From positions 1-21,244 of the forward strand of contig JADMKR010000155.1 in NCBI GenBank assembly GCA_015478765.1: a DNA stretch of 21,244 nucleotides. Reading direction: 5' to 3'. How positions within the stretch are numbered: the first letter of the stretch is position 1; the number at the start of each line of letters is the position of its first letter. A model generated the notes under the pieces. The model did not search any database, had not been told where the DNA came from, and saw nothing but the letters and a program-made list of their open reading frames with translations. The stretch comes from Flavobacterium sp. Its GTDB lineage: Bacteria > Bacteroidota > Bacteroidia > Flavobacteriales > Flavobacteriaceae. Positions 14,827-21,244 of this stretch are shown one piece after another. The position numbers were made by a program, and so were the translations under genes.

Positions 14827-16662
14827 ATGCTTAGAAAACCACAAAGGTTCTTACTGCTATTGCTGCTAATCAGCAGTATGCCCGTCTTGGCACAGGAGGA
14901 CGATAAGCCTCAGGATTCGGCCGCCATCTATCGAAAGATCGAAGATTATTCCTCCAAGAGAAAATTTACAAAATTTGTTCACGGATTAATATTCGAGCCG
15001 CTTTCCACCAAAACTGTACGCATCCGGAATCAGATGACCAGTCGGGACAGCTACAAAAATGTACATGGCAAGATCATCCGGAAAATCAATATTGTTACAC
15101 TTGATCCTTTTGGCTACTCGGAATCCGACACTCTCGCGAAGCCCCGCCGTAAATTTTCGGCCGTCGGTAACAGTCTGCATTTAAAATCAAAAGAGCTGAC
15201 AATCTGGAACTTGTTGCTGATACGCGAGAAAAAACCGTTTGATTCTTTGTTGGTGAAAGAATCAGAACGACTCATAAGAAGCCAGCGCTACATCCGGCGT
15301 GTAAAAATAACGCCGAGAATGATTTCACGCGAATCCGACTCGGTCGATGTCGATATTCGCGTCCTGGATTCATGGAGCCTGGTGCCCAACTTTGCCGGAA
15401 GCACCAACCGAATGACTTTTATGCTGACAGAGCGAAACTTTATGGGATTCGGACATCAGGTCGACAATACCTACCGGCGTGATAATGAATTAAAAGCGAA
15501 TGCTTACAGCGTGAAGTACACCATTCCCAATGTAATGAATACGTATATTAGGACAACTTTGAACTATGACATTGATCTAGTTGACAACTATGCCAAAAGT
15601 ATCGATATCGAGAGGCCGTTCTTTTCACCTTTTGCCCGATGGGGTGGTGGTGTATTTATAGGGAAGCAATTTAAACGTGATTCATTGCCCGATATTACGG
15701 GAGACTTGAATTTGCAGCCGTTTAATTTCAGCACAACCGACGTTTGGGGCGGCCATGCCATAAACATTTTTGACGGTTTGTCGGAAGATGAGCGCACCAC
15801 AAATCTGATTACTACCGCGCGCGTGATGAATATTAATTATCGCGATCGGCCCGATGACCTTCATGACCCGGTGCATTTCTTTGATGACGAACTTTTAGTC
15901 CTCACCGGAATTGGCGTCGCCTCCCGACAGTTTGTTGAAGATAAGTACCTGTTCAACTACGGAATAATCGAGGATGTTCCTACCGGCACAGTGGTAGGAA
16001 TCACGGGTGGTTATCAGGATAAAAATAGCATTCGCCGACCCTATATAGGTTTTCGTGCATCGACTGGAAAGTATTTCCGTTATGGCTACATCAGTTCTAA
16101 TTTTGAATATGGCACGTTTGTTCGCAGCGGAAGTTCGGAACAGGGCGCTGTCTCTTTGCAGACTAATTATTTTACAAAGCTGATAGAGATCGGAAGCTGG
16201 AAACTGCGACAGTTCGCAAAAGCACAGATTATCATTGGCAATAACCGGGTTGCTTCTGAAGGTGATTACCTCACATTGAACGAAGCCGAGCAGGGAATTT
16301 CAGGGTTTAACTCAAGGTCACTTTTCGGAACAAAAAAATGGTTGACGACATTCCAGACTCAATCGTATTCGCCGTGGAATGCTTGGGGATTCCGATTGAA
16401 CCCATTTTTTAATTATACTATGGGAATGGTAGGAAATGCCGAAAATGGCTTTAACAATAGCAGATTATATTCGCAATTGGGGATCGGCGTAATAATAAGT
16501 AATGACTATTTAGTATTCAGCACCTTCCAATTATCATTTTCTTTCTATCCTGTTATTCCGGAGCAGGGTACCGGTATTTTTAAAACGAATGCGCTGAAGA
16601 CGGATGACTTCGGATTTCAGGACTTCAGCCTTAATAAACCCAGGACCGTTTTTTACGAATAA
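14827..16662 (+). CDS. Outer membrane protein with POTRA-like domain and beta barrel (Omp85/BamA-like)
   Basis: Predicted outer membrane protein, 611 residues. An N-terminal signal peptide (LLLLLLISSMPVLAQ) is followed by a helical region and a POTRA-like domain, with beta strand IIRKINIVTLDPFGY, helix DSLLVKESERLIRSQRYIRRVKI and strands VDVDIRVLDSWSLVP. The rest is a long alternation of amphipathic strands rich in aromatic residues and glycine (ERNFMGFGHQVDNTY, WGGGVFIGKQF, FRLNPFFNY), fitting a 16-strand barrel. Only one clear POTRA is seen against five in BamA. It could assemble or transport proteins or lipids, but no substrate can be assigned. The upstream TTG at 14791 lies in the -7 box, so ATG 14827 is preferred. 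Confidence 0.78.
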   Translation: MLRKPQRFLLLLLLISSMPVLAQEDDKPQDSAAIYRKIEDYSSKRKFTKFVHGLIFEPLSTKTVRIRNQMTSRDSYKNVHGKIIRKINIVTLDPFGYSESDTLAKPRRKFSAVGNSLHLKSKELTIWNLLLIREKKPFDSLLVKESERLIRSQRYIRRVKITPRMISRESDSVDVDIRVLDSWSLVPNFAGSTNRMTFMLTERNFMGFGHQVDNTYRRDNELKANAYSVKYTIPNVMNTYIRTTLNYDIDLVDNYAKSIDIERPFFSPFARWGGGVFIGKQFKRDSLPDITGDLNLQPFNFSTTDVWGGHAINIFDGLSEDERTTNLITTARVMNINYRDRPDDLHDPVHFFDDELLVLTGIGVASRQFVEDKYLFNYGIIEDVPTGTVVGITGGYQDKNSIRRPYIGFRASTGKYFRYGYISSNFEYGTFVRSGSSEQGAVSLQTNYFTKLIEIGSWKLRQFAKAQIIIGNNRVASEGDYLTLNEAEQGISGFNSRSLFGTKKWLTTFQTQSYSPWNAWGFRLNPFFNYTMGMVGNAENGFNNSRLYSQLGIGVIISNDYLVFSTFQLSFSFYPVIPEQGTGIFKTNALKTDDFGFQDFSLNKPRTVFYE

Positions 16663-16728
16663 TGTGAATTTTGTAAAGTATATAAAACATTGTATAACGA
16701 AATGTAGTATTTTAAAAGACTATCTTTA
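16663..16728 (+). promoter_or_regulatory. Promoter with upstream element before the 64-residue membrane protein
   Basis: TGTGAATTTTGTAA (16663-16676) starts immediately after the stop codon of the barrel gene. TATAACGA (16693-16700) follows 30 nt later, start to start, and the -7-like TATCTTTA (16721-16728) 28 nt after that. The first element is identical over 14 nt to the one at 9939. Confidence 0.5.
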
Positions 16729-16752
16729 TTTGTATAATCAAATCATAACATT

Positions 16753-16947
16753 ATGAATGTAAAACGAATTTTTGGATCTATCCTTACCATTTTGGGTATT
16801 GTAAGCTTGTTGTACGCAGCTTATATGTTTATGAACACAGGAGGTGGTGTACAAGATGTGAAAGCACTTTCCATTTACGGAATATTGGGATTAATATTTT
16901 TTATTGCCGGGATTAGCTTGGTGCGAAATACTAAGGATGAAGCATAA
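16753..16947 (+). CDS. Small two-helix membrane protein
   Basis: A 64-residue protein with two hydrophobic helices (about 6-26 and 39-58), a short polar loop (NTGGGVQDVKAL) and a charged tail (RNTKDEA). I cannot assign a named family with confidence; similar small membrane proteins in Flavobacteria accompany stress genes. It is monocistronic, bounded by its own promoter and a strong terminator 23 nt after the stop. Confidence 0.75.
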   Translation: MNVKRIFGSILTILGIVSLLYAAYMFMNTGGGVQDVKALSIYGILGLIFFIAGISLVRNTKDEA

Positions 16948-16970
16948 TTATCTCTTTAAATAATCAAATT

Positions 16971-17000
16971 AAATGGCTCTGTTTTAGAGCCATTTTTTTT
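16971..17000 (+). terminator. Rho-independent terminator
   Basis: Perfect 10-bp stem AAATGGCTCT / AGAGCCATTT with a 5-nt GTTTT loop, followed by an uninterrupted run of T to 17000. It ends the 64-residue protein transcript. Confidence 0.9.
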
Positions 17001-17039
17001 AGTTGAAAATTTTCTAAATATGGGAATTATTATAATATT

Positions 17040-17057
17040 AATTGTATAAGTACAATT
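17040..17057. repeat. Inverted repeat upstream of the first small secreted protein
   Basis: Seven-base arms AATTGTA / TACAATT around a TAAG spacer. AT-rich and without a T run, so it looks more like a protein-binding dyad than a terminator. It lies 36 nt upstream of the TGTAAATCTTATAA element. Confidence 0.35.
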
Positions 17058-17092
17058 CGATTAAAAAATCCTAGCCAATTGCCCGTTTTTGC

Positions 17093-17157
17093 TGTAAATC
17101 TTATAATCGGGCTCTGAAACTGTGTAACACAATCCTCGCCCATCTCATGTTACTTTG
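17093..17157 (+). promoter_or_regulatory. Promoter with upstream element before the first small secreted protein
   Basis: TGTAAATCTTATAA (17093-17106; 11 of 14 bases shared with the elements at 9939 and 16663), TGTAACAC exactly 30 nt later (17123-17130), and the -7-like TTACTTTG (17150-17157) 27 nt after that. Transcription would begin near 17163, about 20 nt before the ATG. Confidence 0.5.
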
Positions 17158-17183
17158 TAATAGAAATTTAAAGACAAGAAACT

Positions 17184-17591
17184 ATGAAAACTTTACCATA
17201 TTTAATTATTGCAATACTGTTATCAACTAGTTATACAGTTTCATCCCAATCAACAGTAAATCCAGATTTGTCACTTGAAGCACAATCTATAATCGACGAA
17301 GGCGCCATACATAATATACGCTATTACTACTATCCCAATTTACAGGCATATTTCGATACCGATACCGGAACTTATTTATATATTAACGGAAATGAGTGGG
17401 TCGAAGCCAATAAACTTCCACGCGGCCTACGAGGATATTCCTTACTGAACGATCGGCGCGTTGCCATAACGGATTACTACGGGAATGAGCCTTACAATGT
17501 CTTTGACCAACATAAAGAAAAGTTTCCGGCAAATTATGATGCACGCCGACAACCACCAGCAAAAGAGAATGAAGGAATTGCTTTTAACTAA
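17184..17591 (+). CDS. Small secreted protein, aromatic-rich family, paralogue 1
   Basis: A 135-residue predicted exported protein with a signal peptide (LPYLIIAILLSTSYTVSSQ, cleavage near residue 22). I do not recognise a named family. The mature part carries blocks shared with the gene at 17818: IRYYYYPNLQAYFD, YLYINGNEWVEANKLP, RGLRGYSLLN, and ITDYYGNEPY followed by HKEKFP. There are no cysteines in the mature part and no catalytic pattern. The repeated aromatic blocks suggest a small beta-rich periplasmic or surface protein. It has its own promoter and terminator. Confidence 0.78.
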   Translation: MKTLPYLIIAILLSTSYTVSSQSTVNPDLSLEAQSIIDEGAIHNIRYYYYPNLQAYFDTDTGTYLYINGNEWVEANKLPRGLRGYSLLNDRRVAITDYYGNEPYNVFDQHKEKFPANYDARRQPPAKENEGIAFN

Positions 17592-17611
17592 CCCAACCAT
17601 AGACTCGAAAG

Positions 17612-17636
17612 ACCGGCATCTTGCCGGTTTTTTTTT
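17612..17636 (+). terminator. Rho-independent terminator
   Basis: GC-rich 7-bp stem ACCGGCA / TGCCGGT with a TCT loop, followed by a T run to 17636. It lies 20 nt after the stop of the first small secreted protein. Confidence 0.9.
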
Positions 17637-17642
17637 GACTAC

Positions 17643-17662
17643 TTATTAACAAATGTTAATAA
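17643..17662. repeat. Inverted repeat between the two paralogues
   Basis: Nine-base perfect arms TTATTAACA / TGTTAATAA around an AA spacer, immediately after the terminator. AT-only composition apart from one pair makes a second terminator unlikely. A regulator site for the 17818 gene is possible, though its -7 box is 80 nt away. Confidence 0.35.
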
Positions 17663-17717
17663 CTATTGTCTGTATTAACTTACATATATGCTGTAAACGT
17701 GCATTTCGTCGATAATT

Positions 17718-17750
17718 TTTGTTCATTAATATTATTTTATAGTATGTTTG
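17718..17750 (+). promoter_or_regulatory. Canonical Bacteroidota promoter of the second small secreted protein
   Basis: -33 TTTG (17718-17721) and -7 TATGTTTG (17743-17750) are separated by 21 nt. This matches the primary-sigma consensus and lacks the TAAC box found at the paralogue's promoter. The leader would be about 60 nt. Confidence 0.5.
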
Positions 17751-17817
17751 ATCGGGATTTCAAACATTTGTCTAATACTGATACGGCTAGACACCGGTTA
17801 ACGTAAAAGTAGCAAAC

Positions 17818-18183
17818 ATGAAAAATTTTATCTTATCAGCATTTCTGCTTATCGCCGTGAATTCCTATTCCCAAGCAGCGGCAGAACCAGTTTTAAAAAT
17901 GGATCCTGAAACACTTTGTCAGATTCGTTATCATTATTATCCAAATCTGGAAGCGTACTTCGACATGAAACGTGAAGTATATATTTATAATGACCGCGGA
18001 CAATGGGTCGAGGCGGCCGACATACCCACCGGTTACAGAGGTTACTCACTCTATAATAAAATCAATGTTCCAATTAACGATTATGACGACGACCATATCG
18101 TACAATTCATCAACAAGCACAAAAAGAAATTCCCTTATAATAACGGAAGAAAATCGAAGGAAATGACTGCTTCAGTCGATTAA
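17818..18183 (+). CDS. Small secreted protein, aromatic-rich family, paralogue 2
   Basis: A 121-residue predicted exported protein with a signal peptide (MKNFILSAFLLIAVNSYSQ, cleavage near residue 19). It shares the blocks IRYHYYPNLEAYFD, YIYNDRGQWVEAADIP, GYRGYSLYNKINVPINDYDDD and HKKKFP with the gene at 17184, in the same order and spacing, so the two are paralogues of one unnamed family. One cysteine is present just before the first block. The C-terminus is charged. Signal and tail sequences differ clearly between the copies, so the duplication is not recent. Confidence 0.78.
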   Translation: MKNFILSAFLLIAVNSYSQAAAEPVLKMDPETLCQIRYHYYPNLEAYFDMKREVYIYNDRGQWVEAADIPTGYRGYSLYNKINVPINDYDDDHIVQFINKHKKKFPYNNGRKSKEMTASVD

Positions 18184-18200
18184 TGCAAAAACCAATTGTT

Positions 18201-18231
18201 AAAAGACCGGATTTCCAAATCCGGTCTTTTT
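18201..18231 (+). terminator. Strong rho-independent terminator
   Basis: Perfect 14-base arms AAAAGACCGGATTT / AAATCCGGTCTTTT around CC, ending in a T run. With A's on the left arm it could act in both directions. The PIG-L frame runs open back into this hairpin (possible TTG at 18196), so that upstream start is not credible. Confidence 0.9.
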
Positions 18232-18240
18232 ATTTATCAT

Positions 18241-18248
18241 TACTTTTG
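18241..18248 (+). promoter_or_regulatory. -7 box of the PIG-L gene
   Basis: TACTTTTG is an exact TAnnTTTG match 25 nt before the ATG at 18274 and just after the terminator. No -33 TTTG or TAAC element is visible, since that position lies inside the hairpin. Confidence 0.45.
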
Positions 18249-18273
18249 GGGCTATTGCAAACCAACACATATA

Positions 18274-20763
18274 ATGCAGAACTTATTTCGCGTCGTTTTT
18301 CTGATAATTACTTATACAACCTTCGCGCAGCAACCAACCAAGCCCAATGCGGTTGAAATTTACCACAACATACAGAAGTTGAATTTTTTAGGGTCCGTGC
18401 TCTACATTGCCGCACATCCCGATGACGAGAATACACGCCTAATCTCATACATGTCCAACGAAATCAAGGCGCGTACGGCCTACCTGTCACTCACCCGTGG
18501 CGATGGAGGGCAAAATCTGATCGGAACGGAACTGGGCGATCTGTTAGGCGTGATCCGTACGCAGGAATTGCTCGAAGCAAGGAAAATAGACGGAGGCATA
18601 CAATTCTTTACACGGGCAAATGATTTTGGTTACTCGAAAAATCCCGACGAAACTCTCCGATTGTGGGATCGCGACCAAGTGCTGAGCGACATTGTGTATG
18701 TGATCAGAAAATTTAGGCCCGATATCATCGTAAACAGATTCGACCATCGGTCACCGGGAACTACGCACGGTCATCACACTTCTTCGGCAATGCTATCCAA
18801 AGAAGCCTTTGATAAATCCAATCTTAAAACTTTTCTTCCCGAGCAGTTTAACCTGGTTACACCATGGCAGCCCACCCGCCTTTTTTTCAATACATCACAT
18901 TGGTTCTACGGTGGGAAAGATAAATTTGACAAAGCCGATAAATCAAAACTATACCGCCTCCCTATTGGCGTTTACTTCCCAATGACCGGAAAGTCCAACC
19001 AGGAAATCGCATCATTAAGTCGGTCCCGTCATCGCTCGCAAGGCTTTGGCAGCACCGGAACCCGGGGTGAAGATCTTGATTATCTTGAACTGATCAAAGG
19101 AGCCGCACCTGCGACCCCCGACGATCTTTTCGAGGGTATCGATACATCATGGACGCGCGTTACAGGAGGTACTGAAATCGGTCAGGTATTAACGGTCGTG
19201 GAACGCGATTTCGATTTTAAAAATCCAAGTGCCAGCATCCCCGAGCTTTTGCGGGCGTATAATTTGATTCAATCGTTGGAAGATCCGCATTGGAAAGTAG
19301 TCAAAACCAATGAAATAAAAAATATAATCGCCGCGTGTGCAGGTCTGTTCCTCGAAGCCGTGGCCAAAGAACAAGATGCGACGCCGGGAACTGCGATCGA
19401 CATCGATATTGAAGCGATCAACCGCAGCAATCAACCTTTTGTTCTCGAGAGTGTATCACTTCTGCCAGGAAACCGCGAGATTGTTAAAAAACAAATGCTC
19501 GGTCATAATATTGCCGTGAATTTTTCAGAGAATCTGGTTTTGCCCAACAATCTGCCTTATACGCAGCCGTATTGGCTGACTGAGCCGGCTGCATCCGGTA
19601 TGTATACGGTAAGCGATCCTAAAAACATTGGCCTACCAGATGTTATCCGCAACGTAAAAGTGCGCTTTAATATCTCAATTTTAGGCCATAAACTTTCATT
19701 TACCAATGATGTCGTCTACAAATATAACGACCGGGTTTTTGGAGAAGTCTACAGACCATTTGATATTTTCCCCGATGTAACTTTGAGCATCTCTAATAAG
19801 GTGGTGATCTTCCCAACCACCGTGTCGCAGAAGGTGGCGGTCAACGTCAAAGCATTGAAGGATGACCTCTCCGGCACCATCAAATTACAACTTCCCAGTA
19901 ATTGGAGGACCTCTCCTGAATTAATCCCGTTCAAAATTGCGAAGAAAGATGGTGTGCAGATTGTTACTTTCGAAGTTACTCCGCCAAAAAACGCCGGTGA
20001 AATCATCGCCAAAGCAACTGCACAAATTGGCAGCAGAATTTTTGATCAGGAACAGATTACGATCGATTATCCTCATATTACCAAGCAGCAAGTGCTAAAA
20101 TCGGCCGAATCCAAATTCATAAAACTCGATATCAAAACCGGCGGTGAGAAAATCGCTTATATCATGGGTGCGGGCGACGAGGTCAATAAAAGTCTTTCGC
20201 AAATGGGATACGAAGTACAAACACTCGAACCGTGGCAAATCTCAAAGGAAAAGCTAGCAGAATTTGATGTCGTAATCACAGGCGTACGGGCTTATAACAC
20301 GATTCAGGAATTGGCCGATAAACAACAGCTACTCCTCGACTTCGTGCACCAAGGTCATACAATGATTGTTCAGTACAACACCGCCGGCGATTTTGTGACA
20401 ACCGATTTTTCGCCTTTTCCGCTCGAAATATCGCGCGACCGCGTAACCGAAGAAGATGCAAAAGTCACCTTTTTGGAACCTGATCACAAAGTGCTGAATT
20501 TCCCAAATAAGATCACGTCGGCCGACTTCCAGAATTGGGTACAGGAACAAGGTTTATATTATCCCGATAAGTGGGACCCTGCCTTCACTCCTATTATATC
20601 TTCTCATGACCGTGGGGAACAACCTAAAAAAGGAGCACTGCTGATAGCTAAATACGGAAAAGGAACCTATATTTATACCGGCTTAAGTTTCTTCCGGGAA
20701 CTTCCTCAAGGCGTTTCCGGCGCGTTCCGGCTTATGGCGAATATGATCTCCAGCAATAAATAG
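18274..20763 (+). CDS. Secreted PIG-L family deacetylase with long C-terminal region
   Basis: Exported 829-residue protein. A signal peptide ends near TTFAQ (residue 19). A PIG-L/LmbE zinc-dependent N-deacetylase domain follows, with AHPDDE (47-52) and the third metal ligand region HGHH (165-168). This family removes acetyl groups from N-acetylglucosamine-like sugars. After about residue 300 come regions without a clear catalytic pattern, including probable beta-sandwich segments. The C-terminus (about 640-829) reads like a class I amidotransferase-type fold (KIAYIMGAGDEVNKSLSQMGYEV, FDVVITGVRAYNT, LLDFVHQGHTMIVQYNTAG). Large PIG-L proteins of this build are common in Bacteroidota; the natural substrate is unknown. 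ATG 18274 was chosen because earlier codons overlap the terminator and the -7 box. Confidence 0.88.
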   Translation: MQNLFRVVFLIITYTTFAQQPTKPNAVEIYHNIQKLNFLGSVLYIAAHPDDENTRLISYMSNEIKARTAYLSLTRGDGGQNLIGTELGDLLGVIRTQELLEARKIDGGIQFFTRANDFGYSKNPDETLRLWDRDQVLSDIVYVIRKFRPDIIVNRFDHRSPGTTHGHHTSSAMLSKEAFDKSNLKTFLPEQFNLVTPWQPTRLFFNTSHWFYGGKDKFDKADKSKLYRLPIGVYFPMTGKSNQEIASLSRSRHRSQGFGSTGTRGEDLDYLELIKGAAPATPDDLFEGIDTSWTRVTGGTEIGQVLTVVERDFDFKNPSASIPELLRAYNLIQSLEDPHWKVVKTNEIKNIIAACAGLFLEAVAKEQDATPGTAIDIDIEAINRSNQPFVLESVSLLPGNREIVKKQMLGHNIAVNFSENLVLPNNLPYTQPYWLTEPAASGMYTVSDPKNIGLPDVIRNVKVRFNISILGHKLSFTNDVVYKYNDRVFGEVYRPFDIFPDVTLSISNKVVIFPTTVSQKVAVNVKALKDDLSGTIKLQLPSNWRTSPELIPFKIAKKDGVQIVTFEVTPPKNAGEIIAKATAQIGSRIFDQEQITIDYPHITKQQVLKSAESKFIKLDIKTGGEKIAYIMGAGDEVNKSLSQMGYEVQTLEPWQISKEKLAEFDVVITGVRAYNTIQELADKQQLLLDFVHQGHTMIVQYNTAGDFVTTDFSPFPLEISRDRVTEEDAKVTFLEPDHKVLNFPNKITSADFQNWVQEQGLYYPDKWDPAFTPIISSHDRGEQPKKGALLIAKYGKGTYIYTGLSFFRELPQGVSGAFRLMANMISSNK

Positions 20764-20767
20764 TACT

Positions 20768-20872
20768 ATGACCGACAAAAAAATACTCTGGAAAAAAAGC
20801 TACTCGTGGGTACTGCTGTCCAATGCACTTTATATTGTCGTGTTTTATTTTTTAATGCAAATCTTCGCCTGA
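20768..20872 (+). CDS. 34-residue single-helix membrane microprotein
   Basis: A short frame reading MTDKKILWKKSYSWVLLSN, then a hydrophobic helix (about residues 14-33). It begins 4 nt after the PIG-L stop and ends 4 nt before the symporter ATG, so it fills the gap exactly. A basic N-terminus followed by one membrane helix predicts a cytoplasmic N-terminus. It may be an accessory subunit of the symporter next door; this is inferred from position only. Confidence 0.65.
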   Translation: MTDKKILWKKSYSWVLLSNALYIVVFYFLMQIFA

Positions 20873-20876
20873 TATT

Positions 20877-21244
20877 ATGCAGCAAATTGACTGGATCGTT
20901 CTATCGGTAACACTTCTTTTCATCGTCTTTTACGGCGTCCTGAAGACAAGAGGTAGTGAAAATGTCGAGGATTACATACTCAACAATAACGAAACGCCCT
21001 GGTGGACGGTAGGATTGTCTGTTATGGCGACTCAGGCAAGCGCAATCACCTTTCTATCCACACCGGGTCAGGCCTACCACGACGGAATGGGTTTTGTCCA
21101 ATTCTATTTCGGGCTTCCCATCGCAATGGTGGTGATCTGTATCACATTCATTCCTATTTATCAAAGGCTTAAAGTCTATACCGCATATGAATACCTCGAG
21201 CAGCGTTTCGATCTGAAAACCCGTTCCCTGGCAGCAATGCTATT
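20877..21244 (+). CDS. Sodium:solute symporter (SSS family), partial N-terminus
   Basis: The first 122 residues of a sodium-coupled transporter, cut by the window end. The N-terminal helix (IDWIVLSVTLLFIVFYGVL) is followed by ENVEDYILNNNETPWWTVGLSVMATQASAITFLSTPGQAY, the SSS signature in helices 1-2 with the sodium-site residues. GMGFVQFYFGLPIAMVVI and TAYEYLEQRFDLKTRSLAAM come next. Placement after a secreted PIG-L protein suggests uptake of a sugar-derived compound, but the substrate is not readable from this part. Confidence 0.93.
   Translation, partial: MQQIDWIVLSVTLLFIVFYGVLKTRGSENVEDYILNNNETPWWTVGLSVMATQASAITFLSTPGQAYHDGMGFVQFYFGLPIAMVVICITFIPIYQRLKVYTAYEYLEQRFDLKTRSLAAML

Noticed and set aside
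16948..17183. Hidden small gene in the 236-nt gap
   Set aside because: Only the terminator, a dyad and the promoter elements are supported; frames are short and without family-like features.
18196..18273. Upstream TTG start of the PIG-L gene
   Set aside because: It would run through a perfect terminator hairpin and the -7 box; the ATG at 18274 gives a proper signal peptide.

Overview
The window reads as ordinary chromosome of a Flavobacteriaceae-like Bacteroidota, close to Flavobacterium. The grounds are a one-piece ResB/CcsA cytochrome c maturation protein, DUF3667 and DUF2520 proteins, a short MscS, a KdsC/UbiA/Maf run, and -7 promoter boxes of the Bacteroidota type TAnnTTTG with few clear Shine-Dalgarno sites. 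There are no tRNA, rRNA, CRISPR, phage or insertion-sequence genes, and no sign of recent transfer. Both ends cut genes: menD at the left and a sodium:solute symporter at the right.

Layout. 1-1203 (-) is the N-terminal part of menD (menaquinone). It is divergent from a PAT-type GNAT acetyltransferase (1300-1794), whose stop abuts the stop of a lipoprotein glutathione peroxidase (1795-2379, -). Upstream of that is the giant ccsBA (2434-5562, -), divergent from a DUF3667 zinc-ribbon membrane protein (5727-6551). 6604-9935 is a tight run: DUF2520 Rossmann protein, KdsC-type phosphatase, UbiA-type prenyltransferase, Maf nucleotide pyrophosphatase and short MscS. 10061-13601 is an AI-2E family membrane protein, broken by a one-base frameshift at about 10690, followed by mlaE-mlaF-mlaD (phospholipid transport at the envelope). 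13713-14740 encodes YtxH, a holin-like membrane protein and an unknown 127-residue protein. 14827-16662 is a POTRA plus beta-barrel outer membrane protein. 16753-18183 holds a 64-residue membrane protein and two paralogous small secreted proteins, separated by strong hairpin terminators. 18274-20763 is a secreted PIG-L deacetylase-type protein, then a 34-residue one-helix microprotein and the symporter.

The most interesting signal is in the promoters. Several -7 boxes are preceded, with 17-21 nt between boxes, by a TAAC-core box (TATAACG or TGTAACA) in place of the usual TTTG. At three loci (AI-2E/mla, the 64-residue membrane protein, the first small secreted protein) a second element, TGTRAATYTTRTAA, lies exactly 30 nt upstream of that box. 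This looks like an uncharacterised regulon of envelope genes, and it is inferred from sequence only. The menD/GNAT divergent promoter is built symmetrically around the perfect palindrome ATAACGTTAT.
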